A DNA stretch of 64,000 nucleotides from Valencia hispanica (Eukaryota; Chordata; Actinopteri; Cyprinodontiformes; Valenciidae), in the NCBI GenBank assembly GCA_963556495.2, contig OY747705.1, forward strand, positions 22,392,501 to 22,456,500, read 5' to 3'. Below are positions 20,048-29,682 of this stretch, piece after piece. The notes under the pieces are model-generated. The model was not told the origin of the DNA and ran no database searches. It saw only the letters and a list, made by a program, of their open reading frames with translations. The translations under genes and the position numbers were made by a program. The number at the start of each line of letters is the position of its first letter. Position 1 is the first letter of the stretch.

Positions 20048-21767
20048 GTGAGAAAATGGTCACAGGAAGCTGAAGAAGCCCTGCAGGGTTGTTTTGCAAC
20101 CACAGACTGGATTACTCTTTGCCAAGCACATGGAGAGGACATCAATGCCATGACTGAGTGTGTGACTGAATATATAAACTTATGTGTGGACAACATCATC
20201 CCCACCAGAACAGTGAGATGCTTCTCCAATAACAAACCCTGGATCACCAGTGACCTGAAGGAACTGCTAAACAAGAAAAAAAGAGCCTTCAGGGAGGGAA
20301 ACAGGGAATTACTGAGGAGTAAACAGAAGCAACTTAAGGTCAAGATCAGAGACAGCAAGGAGGCATACAGGAAGAAGCTGGAGAACAAACTACAGAGGAA
20401 CAATATCAGAGATGTCTGGTCAGGAATGAGAAAGATCACCGGCTTTAAGGACAGGAAGGATTGGATAGATGGAAGTCTGGACAGAGCCAATGAACTGAAC
20501 GCATTCTTCAACAGGTTCAGTTCAGGAACTAGCTCAGCATCCTCCTCTCCTGTTCCCAGCCAAACAGACATCCCACTCTCCTCTGATCAACAGCTTTCCT
20601 GTTACACCTCTGATGTTTTATCCTTCACCTCAGCCATGGACTCTTCTGATTCCACAAGTTTGACGTCAACCAAGTCAGGAAATGCTGCTACCCCCTTTGC
20701 CTCCCCCTCCCACTTGTCTGTCTCCAAAAGTCAGGTGAAGAGGCAGCTGGAGAAACTGAACCGGAACAAGGCTGCAGGTCCAGATGGTGTCAGCCCCAGA
20801 GTCCTGAAGGCCTGTGCTGAGCAGCTCTGTGGGATTCTGCAGCACCTCTTCAACCTTAGCCTAACTCAGGAGAAGGTCCCAGTGTTGTGGAAGACATCCT
20901 GCCTTGTTCCAGTACCAAAAAGAACTCATCCATCAGTCATCAATGACTATAGACCTGTTGCCCTGACATCCCACATCATGAAGGTCCTGGAGAAACTCAT
21001 GTTGGCACGCCTGAGTAAGCAAACAAGAACGTATCAGGACCCACTGCAGTTTGCTTATCGCTGTGGAGTTGGAGTTGAAGATGCCATCATCCACCTACTT
21101 CAACCAACCCACTGTCATCTGGACAAAGCAGGCAGCACTGTGAGGATCATGTTCTTTGATTTCTCCAGTGCATTTAACACAATTCAGCCTGATTTACTTT
21201 GTCAGAAACTCCTGAAGACACAGGTGGAGCCCTCAACAATCGCCTGGATCAATGACTACCTGACCAACAGACCACAATTTGTGAGACTGAAGAGTTGTGT
21301 AAAACCAGGTGGTCAGCAGCACAGGAGCACCACAGGGGACCGTACTCTCACCATTCCTTTTCACTCTGTACACCTCAGACTTCCAGTACAAATCAGAGAC
21401 CTGTCATCTGCAGAAATACTCAGATGACTCTGCAATTGTCGGGCGTATCAGAGATGGACAAGATGCTGAATACAGGGAGGTGGTGGACTGCTTTGTGACA
21501 TGGTGTGGAAACAATCGTCTCACCTTGAATGTGAACAAAACAAAGGAGATGATTGCAGGTTTCAGAAGAAACAGGGATAAGTCAAACACTGTTTCCATCA
21601 TTGGAGAAGAAGTGGAGGTGGTTGAGGAGTATAAATACCTCGGAGTTCACCTTGACAACAGACTGGACTGGAGACTGAACAGTGAAGCCGTCTACAAGAA
21701 GGGACAGAGCAGACTGTACTTCTTGAGGAAGCTTAGGTCCTTCAAGGTTTGCAGCAAGATGCTGTAG
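20048..21767 (+). pseudogene. LINE reverse transcriptase, frameshifted
   Basis: A 459-residue frame (20048-21427) covers the linker and RT fingers/palm: NKAAGPDG (template grip), NDYRPVALTSHIMKVLEK and FFDFSSAFNT (motif A). An overlapping frame (21309-21767) carries motif B (GAPQGTVLSP) and motif C (YSDDSA). A one-base-type shift near 21300 splits the two. Motif C is YSDD instead of the usual YADD; the two Asp residues are kept. The thumb follows, then a stop. Confidence 0.8.
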
Positions 21768-21785
21768 ATCTTCTACAAGTCTGTT

Positions 21786-22091
21786 GTGGAGAGTGTAATC
21801 TCTTCTGCCGTCATCTGTTGGGGTAGCAGCATCAGAGCCAGGGATTTAAATAGGCTAAACAACCTGATAAAGAAGGCTGGTTCTGTTCTTGGGACAACCC
21901 TGGAACATCTGGAGATGATAATGCAAAGAAGGATTCTTCATAAAATCAAAAAAATTATGGACAACCCTGAGCATCATCTTCATGAGATTGTCATACAACA
22001 ACAGAGCGTCTTCAGTCGGAGGCTACCTCAGTTTCGCTGCAATACAGACCGCTACAGGAAATCCTTCCTGCCCACAGCCATCATCATCTAG
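21786..22091 (+). pseudogene. LINE ORF C-terminal end
   Basis: 101 residues continuing after the stop at 21768: ICWGSSIRARDLNRLNNLIK..., ending FLPTAIII. This is the usual C-terminal region of CR1-like ORF2. It is also present in the minus-strand fragment at 18990-19345. Confidence 0.75.
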
Positions 22092-22525
22092 AACAACTCC
22101 TTAAAGAATTAATCATATGAGCTATACCAACACTTAATTTCCCTCTGGGATCAATAAAGTATTTTTGAATTGAATTGAATTTGAATTGGAAGAATATTAC
22201 CCTCTGTATTGGTTTTTTGTTTTGTTTCAAGTTTTTTTATGGAAAAATAAATGGTCTATTTGGAAAAGTGTTTCTTCCACTTAAAATGTGTTTTTTTTAA
22301 TTACATATATATTTTTTATTTGTATGAATTTATTTTATTTTCAGTCTTTAAAATGCCAGGATTTGGATTTCATTTTTTATTTTTATCTTTCCGATGAAAT
22401 AATTTAAAAATGTTAAATCAAATGTTACTCAGTATTTGAGTAGTCTTTTTACCAAATACTTTTATACTCTTACTTCAGTAATTTCTTGGCTACTTTATTA
22501 CTTTTATTTGAGTAAAATATATTGA

Positions 22526-23105
22526 AGTAAGGCAATACAAGGCTAGGCAAATTTATTTGTATGGCACAGCAAATAAAGCAACAAGGCAATTCAAGGTGCT
22601 TTACATGAATAGGGGATAAAATAAAACTAGTGATAAAACAATAAAAACAGACAACATAAGAAACATAAAGAACATTAAACCATACTACAGTTATGACAGT
22701 CCAGCTATTATTAATCCATTACTCGGCAGTTCTAAACAGATGGATTTTTAGCCTTGATTTAAGGGGAACTCAGTGTTTCAGCAGCTTTGCAGTTGTCTGA
22801 AAGTTTGTTTCAGATAAGAGGAGCATAGAAACTGAAAAGCTGCGTCTCCATGTTTGGTTCTTATTCTAGGGATGCTAAGTAGACTAGAGTTAACAGACCT
22901 GAGTGTTCTGGGGGGTTGGCATACTGATAACATATATTCAACATAATTTGGTGCTAAGCCATTTGATGATTTATAAACTAGTACTGTACCAGAGAGTCCT
23001 ACCACAGTTCCATTTATGTGGATATCATTGAACACTTTGATGAGGGCAGTCTCAGTGCTGTGGTGAGCATGGAAACCAGACTGAAAAACATTAAAATGGT
23101 TGGTT
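22526..23105 (-). mobile_element. L2-like LINE 3' fragment with internal deletion
   Basis: Read on the minus strand, the sequence encodes the FQSGFHAHHSTETALIKVFNDI segment, then joins (near 22983) directly to the C-terminal VYKSSNGLAPNYVEYML... segment. The reading skips the palm domain. The 3' end lies at 22526 with the TTGCCTT-like tail. It interrupts the right arm of the surrounding hAT. Confidence 0.75.
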
Positions 23106-24046
23106 GTGCTACTCTTACTTGAATAGATTTTTTGGCTGCTACTCACCTCTGCTTCTGAGGCATGTCTCTATCAGCTTTGCACATCTAGAGACTAGGGTGT
23201 TTGCATATTCTTTACATTTGTGCTTGTATTCAGCCCCTGTTACTCTGATATGCCTAAAATCAATTACCTCAAAGCAAAGCATATTTAAGGAGGTACTCTG
23301 GTCAGATGAGAACAAAATACTATAAAGAAGCAAAATGCTACATGTGTCAAAAAAACTGACATTGCACATCATCCTGAAAACACCAGCCCACACTAAAACA
23401 GGGTGGATGCAGCCTCATGTTGTATGATTGCACGGAAGCAAGCAGGGGCGTCTCAAGCTTTTAAGGAGTACCTGGGCTTAGCCCAGACAAGATGTGATTT
23501 GTTTGTAAAAAAAAAAAAAGTGTTACAATAGATTATAGACTAGCATACAAAGTATGGTGCCTTAATTATAATTTATTTTCAATGCATGCATGTCAAAACA
23601 GTGTAATGTGTAATCTAATACACAATGGCTTATAATTCTATATCTTGCTTTCGTATTAGTAATTTATCAAGAATCCTTAGTCAATGTGCTTACTAAGGAT
23701 AACTAGGTTGCTACCAACAGGACAACTTAAGAATATGATACAAACGCCTCAGTTTGCCTTTGTGAATGACTTCATTTTACAAAGATGAATTCTTACCCAT
23801 GGGCTCTCTCTAGAAACAGTAAAAGAGTTGCAACAGTTTTTTTTCATAACTTTTCTATGATCCATTGATTTCTGTTAGGCTTAGAAATGTTTCTAATAAT
23901 ACTAAATCTTTGGGTTTGACGCTATGCAGTTTTCTGTGCATGCATTTGTACAGAACGGCCTGATTAGGAAGGGAGGGGCAGTGTGCCAACGGTAGCAACA
24001 TACTGACTATGGCAAGCCATGGTATGGCATAGCGTTAACATACTCC

Positions 24047-24694
24047 TTGGCGGTTAAAACCTTGATAAACCTTCAGGTTCATTATGACATCTATAAAGAG
24101 AAACTTTACTCTTATAACTTACAACTGAGGAATGCAAGGAAGTCATTTTTTTCTGACATCATCACCAGAAATAGTCATAGTGCTCGCGCATTATTTGCTG
24201 TAGTCGACAGGCTAACAAACTCTCCTGTGTCAGTAGCACCTGAACTCTATTCCACCAAGGCCTGCAATGACTTTGCCAAATTCTTCACAGACAAAATCCA
24301 AAATATTAGACAAGCGGTTGGTTCATTAACGGCGGGTTCAGGTTATGTACAGTGTCCACGGAAAATCCGTTTAAACACCATGAAACAGTTTTATCTCATA
24401 AACAGCAAAGATCTGGAGGACATCTTACGTCAACTGAACTCCTCCTCTTGCTGCTTAGACATCCTGCCCACAGGCTTTTTCAAAAAGGTCTCAAAGATCT
24501 TGGAGTCTGATCTGTTACAGATTGTGAACTCATCTTTAATGTCGGGTGTTTTCCCAGAGCCCCTGAAAACAGCTGTAATTAAACCCCTGCTGAAAAGAGA
24601 CAATCTGGACAAGACACAAATGAACAACTACAGGCCCATCTCCAATCTTCCGTTTTTAAGTAAGATCATTGAAAGGCTGTTTTTCATCAGCTAA
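24047..24694 (+). pseudogene. L2-like LINE ORF2, N-terminal part
   Basis: 215 residues ending with the RT finger segment: LNSSSCCLDILPTGFFKKV, then PLLKRDNLDKTQMNNYRPIS and NLPFLSKIIERL. This corresponds to the 'LD..PT..L' and 'YRPISNLPFLSK..E' motifs. The frame stops in the middle of the RT. Sense continues in another frame from about 24700 (FQSGFRQHHSTETAL), so a frameshift has broken it. Confidence 0.8.
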
Positions 24695-24798
24695 ATGACT
24701 TCTTAAGACAAAACAACTGCTATGACGTCTTTCAGTCAGGTTTTAGACAGCACCACAGCACTGAGACTGCTCTGACCAAAGTCATCAATGACATCCGT

Positions 24799-25941
24799 TT
24801 GAATACTGACAGTGGAAAAATGTCAGTGTTAGTTTTACTGGATCTCAGTGCTGCATTTGATACTGTTGACCACATTATTTTACTCAAGCGACTGGAGAAC
24901 TGGGTGGGTCTCTCTGGCACTGTACTAAACTGGTTCAAAACGTACTTAGAGAACAGGAAGTACTTTGTGTCAATAAGTAACTTTACATCTGAGCAGACGG
25001 GAATTACATGTGGGGTTCCCCAGGGTTCCATCCTGGGACCTCTTCTGTTTAACATCTATATGCTCCCACTGGCACAGGTAATAAATAACAACAATATAAG
25101 TTACCATAGCTACGCAGATGACACACAGATATATATTAGAATGTCACCAGCAGACCAAGGGCCTGTACAGGCTCTTGGCAAATGCATTGAGGAAATTAAT
25201 GACTGGATGTGCCACAATTTTCTGCAGTTGAACAAAAATAAAACGGAGGTAATGGTCGTTAGAGCTAAAGAGAAAAGATTGAAGGTCACCACAGGGCTTC
25301 AGTTCATACACCTAAAAACCACCAACCATGTCAGAAATCTGGGTATAGTGATGGACTCAGACCTAAACTTTGAAAAACACATTAAGGCAATCACAAAATC
25401 TGCCTACTATCACCTTAAGAATATCTCAAGGATAAAAGATCTGATGTCTCAGCAGGACCTGGAAAAACTAGTCCATGCATTCATCTTTAGTCGGCTTGAT
25501 TATTGTAACAGCGTCTTTACAGGTCTACCTAAAAAATCAATTAGGAAACTGCAGCTCATCCAGAACTCTGCTGCTCGAGTTCTCACTAAGACCAAAAAAG
25601 TGGACCACATCAGTCCAGCTCTGAGGTCTTTACACTGGCTGCCTGTCTGTCAAAGGATAGACTTCAAAGTTCTGCTGCTGGTCTATAAAGCTCACAATGG
25701 TTTAGGACCAAAATACATCAGTGATCTCCTGACCCAGTATGAACCTACTCGACCCCTGAGGTCATCTGGATCCGGTCTTTTATCAGTTCCCAGAGTCAGA
25801 ACCAGACATGGAGAAGCTGCGTTCAGCTTCTATGCTCCCCATGTCTGGAACAAACTCCCAGAAAGCCTCAGATCAGCTGAAACACTCAGTTTATTTAAAT
25901 CCAGGTTAAAGACCCAACTGTTCTCAGTTGCTTTTGATTAG
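24799..25941 (+). pseudogene. L2-like LINE reverse transcriptase palm to C-terminus
   Basis: 380 residues. Motif A LLDLSAAFDT at 13-22, motif B CGVPQGSILG at 71-80, and motif C SYADDTQ at 104-110 are all intact. Downstream are NLGIVMDSDLNFEKHI, SRLDYCNSVFTGLP, LHWLPVCQRI and the final HVWNKLPESLR...LFKSRLKTQLF. The palm catalytic residues are conserved but the N-terminal RT part is in a different frame, so a working enzyme would need a single continuous frame. Confidence 0.85.
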
Positions 25942-26487
25942 ATTTTTATTCCAAGTTTTAAATCTTCACGGCTTCTTTTAAGATAGATTATTAATTTTTT
26001 TGTTCATTTTAAATCATGTTTTTTTCCCTGTACTTTTGTTTTTTCTGCACCCTGCTGTAATGCTTTTGATGTTTTATGTAAAACACTTTGAATTGTCTTG
26101 TAACATGAATTGTGCAATACAAATAAACTTGCCTTGCCTTGCCTAATAAGGCTTTAATACACACCTTATTTTTGATACTGATGGCTTCCTGACTGTAACC
26201 TGACACTGAGTCTAGTCAGCGGCAGTGCTGATCAGAGTAGAGCACACATGGCCTGTTTTGCGTGATTGAGGGAGCGGTGAGTCTGTGGCTGGTGAGTGAA
26301 ACAACAGACTTAAAACATCCAGAGCTGAAATCCTGGCAAAATCGGCTGACAACACCACTGGAAGCAAGCTAGAGTTGATGGAAAGAGAGATGGAGCTAAA
26401 GAGAGTGCAACCCTCGAAGAAAACCTTGAAGACTGGGGCAAACTATGTCCTTCTAGCAGGACAATAACCCTAAACACTGGGACAAAG

Positions 26488-27040
26488 TGTCAAGATTTGT
26501 AGGGAGGACCCAGGCGCAGAGAAGTGCAGAGCACTCATATTTAATAGCAAATTAAATAAGAACAGGACGGGACAGAAACAGGACGAGCAGCAGGGAAGGA
26601 ATTCATAGAAATGACGAGGACCTGACAAAGGGCTGGATAAGACACAGGGGCTTAAATGGACTAGAACAACAATGGGAAGGCAATCAGGGAGACAAGAAAT
26701 AGCTGAGAATAGGGAAGGACAAAGACAGAGAACAGCTGACATTTAGTAGATAACCACAGGAGGACAAGGAGTGACGCAAAGGAGGAATTCAAAACATAGG
26801 GACTAGACAGAAATGAGTACTAAATATGAATAAGGACTAACTATGAACCTAAGTAATTAAAATACAAGAAACCTAACATAAGAACACCTGAGGGTAAAAG
26901 AGGGAGAGAAAACGTGGTGGAAGGAAAAACTCAAATAACACATAACAAAACACTAAGAAATAAGCTAAAATGTTAATGTAAACTGAATAAGGAAATGAAA
27001 TGACTAAAACTCAAAACCCAAACAGCTAAGGAATGTAACA
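26488..27040 (-). mobile_element. solo LTR, 553 bp
   Basis: On the minus strand it starts TGTTACATTCC and ends AAATCTTGACA, the TG...CA ends of an LTR. It is flanked by identical CAAAG (26483-26487 and 27041-27045), a 5-bp duplication as expected for LTR retroelement integration. No coding sequence is present, so the internal part has been lost by LTR recombination. Two further LTR-like units at 28626 and 48626 share the terminal pattern. Confidence 0.75.
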
Positions 27041-27275
27041 CAAAGATTCAATGGAATGGTTTAGTTTAATGCATATTTATTTGCTAGAACGGCCAAATCA
27101 AAGTTCAGACCTAAATTCAATTAAGAATCTGTGGCCAGGCTTGGCACTAACTGTATGTAGAATGTTGCACTGTTTTGTGTTGGTCTATCACCTAAAAACC
27201 TAAAACTGCATTGAAGTTTAAGGTTGTAACCTGACTAAATTTGCAAAAGTTTAAGGGTTATTAATACTCGTTCAA

Positions 27276-27884
27276 GAAACCTTAAATTGTGTAATTGGCT
27301 TGATGATGCTTTTATGCCTGTCTGTCTGTCTATCTGTCTGCTAGCAACATAACTCAAGTTATAGACAAAGGTTATGGACAGATTTCGATTAAACCTTTGG
27401 TAAATATCTGCAATGGGACCAGGAACAACTGATGAAATTTTGGGGTTGATCCGTCATGAAGCGCGTATCCACCCACCAAGCAGCGGTGCATTCGTGGACT
27501 CACTCTCCAGTGTAAGAGAGCTCACAGACGGCTGACCTCGTGTAGCATCCCCGCTACGGTTGTAGCATATGCAAAGCAAATTAATCGCACATCTGTGAAT
27601 CTCCCCTCTCTGCTGGAAGACCACGGCGACAGGACGAACACGGCCATGAATCTCAGTAACAGACATTTTATTAGAATAATACCGAAATAATTAGATGACA
27701 ACATGGGGATCGGGGGAGGGGGGGTGAGGGGCCCTGGCAGAGGTCTGCCCTGCCTGAATTTTTATTTAGTAATCTGGAATGACAAATTAACCTAATATCC
27801 ACATTTTTGTACCTTTTTTTCTAGAATTTATTTCATTAAGCAACTTTTGCAGGCTTTTAAACATGAACATTCTGTTTTGGGTCA
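27276..27884. repeat. dispersed repeat debris
   Basis: The CTGTCTGTCTGTCTAT run is followed by ATAACTCAAGTTATAGAC and GGTTGATCCG, and by GGCAGAGGTCTGC near 27740. These are familiar from DNA-repeat families in fish genomes. No boundaries were found. Class uncertain. Confidence 0.3.
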
Positions 27885-28335
27885 TCCATCAGCAATCCAT
27901 AAGATTTAAGTCTAGAATTCAACTAGGCCAAATTAGAACCTTCATTGACTTTTTTTTTTGCCATTCAGAGTTGGATTCGCTGGTGTGGTTCGGATCCTGC
28001 TTCATAACCCAAGTGCCCTTGAGCAAATAGATGGCTGGATATTTTCCTTCAGGATTTTCTGGTAGAGAGTAGCATTGATGATCGAAGCAATTGTGGCAAG
28101 TTGTCCAGTTAATCAACAAGCAACAAGGCAACTGGAGTCAAAAAGCCTTGGATAAAGCTTTGAAACCGTTTACAGACTGATACATGTCATTGACTTGGTT
28201 TCTCATCTGTTGTTCCCTTGAACTTTTCCACATTTTGTCACATTACAGCCACAAACATGAATCAATTTTATTGGAATTCCACATGAAAGACCAATACAAA
28301 GTGGCAACCAAATTATGTAGATATTCTTTATATTT
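27885..28335 (-). mobile_element. Tc1-like fragments
   Basis: 27885-28115 matches the antisense of a Tc1-like transposase (GCCATTCAGAGTTGGA, CATAACCCAAGTGC, TTCCTTCAGGATTTTCTGG). 28200-28330 contains a terminal region (CCACATTTTGTCACATTACA, ATGAAAGACCAATACAAAG). The joint between the two parts is unclear, so two insertions are possible. Confidence 0.6.
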
Positions 28336-28625
28336 AGTAGAAAATATAATTTCCAAATACATTTTTTCAAGAAAGAAATTGCTGTTTATATGAATACATT
28401 TGTTTTGGGAGGTTTTACTGTATTTTACAAAAGTTAGCTTTAATAATGTCCAGCGAGTTTCCTTCTTTCGATTCAATAAAAAAAAAATTACTTTAATACT
28501 TATAATCCCCACATCTAACACAGCATCCAAATACTTATAACTTGGAAAAGAGAAACATCAAGAAATACAGTGATGTTACTGTGCACCAAATACTGAAAAT
28601 CATTTCATTTGCTTGCACAAATTAC

Positions 28626-28926
28626 TGTCAGGAATGTGTGGGTGATGCAACGACCCAAACGCAGACGCTGAGAAAGGTGCAGGATATTTATTAAAGTGCT
28701 GGTTGTTGTGGAGGTGATGACGGCAGGAACGGAGAGGCAGGACAGGAAACAGCAGGACGACACACCATGGAGACGAAGACAATCCAAGACATCAACAATG
28801 ATCTGGCACTGAGTGAAGGGAAGTGACAGCTTTTAAAGGCAGGAGGTGAGTAGTATCAGGTGTGAATGATTGGAAAGACAGGTGTGGACAATGATGATGA
28901 GGAGGAATGAATAGGGTAGCATTACA
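28626..28926 (-). mobile_element. short solo LTR-like element, 301 bp
   Basis: On the minus strand it begins TGTAATGCTACCC and ends ACATTCCTGACA. Identical 5-bp ATTAC flanks occur at 28621-28625 and 28927-28931. TG...CA ends plus 5-bp duplication support an LTR. A TTTAAAAG core-promoter-like motif lies near 28830. It is shorter than the other two, so either a different family or an internally deleted copy. Confidence 0.65.
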
Positions 28927-28931
28927 ATTAC

Positions 28932-29678
28932 AAGGTGAGCAAAAAGAAATACGTTTGAATATGCAAAACACGTGGGCTGAAAACTGCACTGAAAAGCAAC
29001 AAAGTGAGATGTCATCAAATAATGATAAGGAGGCTCATTATTTTTTAGGCTGACAGCTAATTGTTTGGCTTCCTAATTAAAGTTGGCCAAAAATGGCATT
29101 TTGAGAAGACGGCAAAACTGTTATTGTTTCTCCCTTTGATGTAAACTTGAAAAAGATGAGAAATTGGTTTTTAAATTATGGCAAAAGTATTCATGGTTAC
29201 ATTGTAACTTTTTTTTTTAAATATTTCCTTTATTCAAACTGAGTGGGTTCCTCTGATTATTATTTCTGCAAATCTTGTCTCTGCGTTGTGAACCTGATTT
29301 AAAAAACAGCCAGTCCACCCAAGACGGAAGATAGGAGCACAATAATGATATCTTATTAAATCAACTAGCTCAGAAAGATCACTAATATGTGGTTGAATGA
29401 ATGATTTGATTTGTTATGATCCAATATTACTCATGTATTATTGTAAAAGCAGGTGTTTACTGTTGCAGTTGGTTAACATAAACATAATTTCAATTTTGTT
29501 TAAAACGGTTCATACAGCTTTCCAGTTACATTTTTCTATTAGTTTTCCATAACCTTTAACCAATTTCCAATTACCAAAAACAACACATTCGTACATCCAT
29601 TTAAAATGTTATCCACATTTATTGGTTGATTAGGAGTCTGTTTACAAGAATTTTGCTTCGGAAGAGTATTGCATTCAC
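28932..29678. other. unassigned AT-rich sequence
   Basis: No gene or repeat family recognised; the K2 element begins right after it. Confidence 0.3.
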
Positions 29679-29682
29679 TTAA

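Larger units (their letters stand above)
19361..22190 (+). mobile_element. CR1/Rex1-like non-LTR retrotransposon
   Basis: About 2.8 kb with endonuclease and reverse-transcriptase coding sequence, then a short 3' region ending in a TTTTTGAATTGAATTG-type tail. The 5' end starts within the endonuclease, so it is truncated. The coding sequence is broken by an in-frame stop near 20027, a shift near 21300-21310 and a stop at 21766-21768. RT motifs of the FFDFSSAF, GAPQGTVLSP and YSDDSA type support the CR1 group. Rex1/Babar is the most likely family. Confidence 0.8.
18281..23151. mobile_element. hAT-type non-autonomous element carrying LINE insertions
   Basis: The left end is CAGAGTTGTGTAGTAACTAG. 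The right end read on the minus strand is CAGAGGTGAGTAGCAGCC. Internal matching stretches contain repeated ACTTTTACTTGAGTA-like motifs on both sides (18345-18420; 22425-22520; 23105-23140). Inside are an inverted pair of CR1-like LINEs and an L2 fragment. A clean 8-bp duplication is not visible at the outer ends, probably because of decay. Confidence 0.65.
24030..26144 (+). mobile_element. L2-like LINE, 5'-truncated
   Basis: Two reading frames, 24047-24694 and 24799-25941, cover the endonuclease-RT linker, the RT and the C-terminal domain. They are followed by a short 3' UTR and a TTGCC-repeat tail (26128-26144). It lies inside the hAT. The 5' boundary is approximate. The single break near 24690 and good motif preservation suggest it is fairly young relative to other LINEs here. 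Confidence 0.85.
23443..26360. mobile_element. hAT-type element with perfect 8-bp duplication
   Basis: The left end is CAGGGGCGTCTC and the right end on the minus strand is CAGTGGTGTTGTC. It is flanked by identical GAAGCAAG on both sides (23435-23442 and 26361-26368). Non-LINE sequence occupies 23443-24030 and 26145-26360. A related terminus occurs near 56105-56157 and internal relatives near 52240-52700. It has no transposase of its own, and an L2 LINE sits in the middle. Confidence 0.85.
18045..27275. mobile_element. composite nest: Tc1-derived sequence broken by later insertions
   Basis: Tc1 sequence is visible at 18045-18257, 23152-23442, 26361-26487 and 27041-27275. The first piece and the start of the second read antisense to the 3' coding end (GCAAGT, then GGCATGTCTCTATCAGC). 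The later pieces read sense (CTCTGGTCAGATGAGAAC; AGAGTTGATGG; AATGGAATGGTTTAG; AAGAATCTGTGG). The outer ends are inverted relatives: GATAGAACAACACAAAG at left, GATAGACCAACACAAAA on the minus strand at right. Insertions between the pieces are a hAT (18281-23151), a second hAT (23443-26360) and an LTR (26488-27040). Confidence 0.75.
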
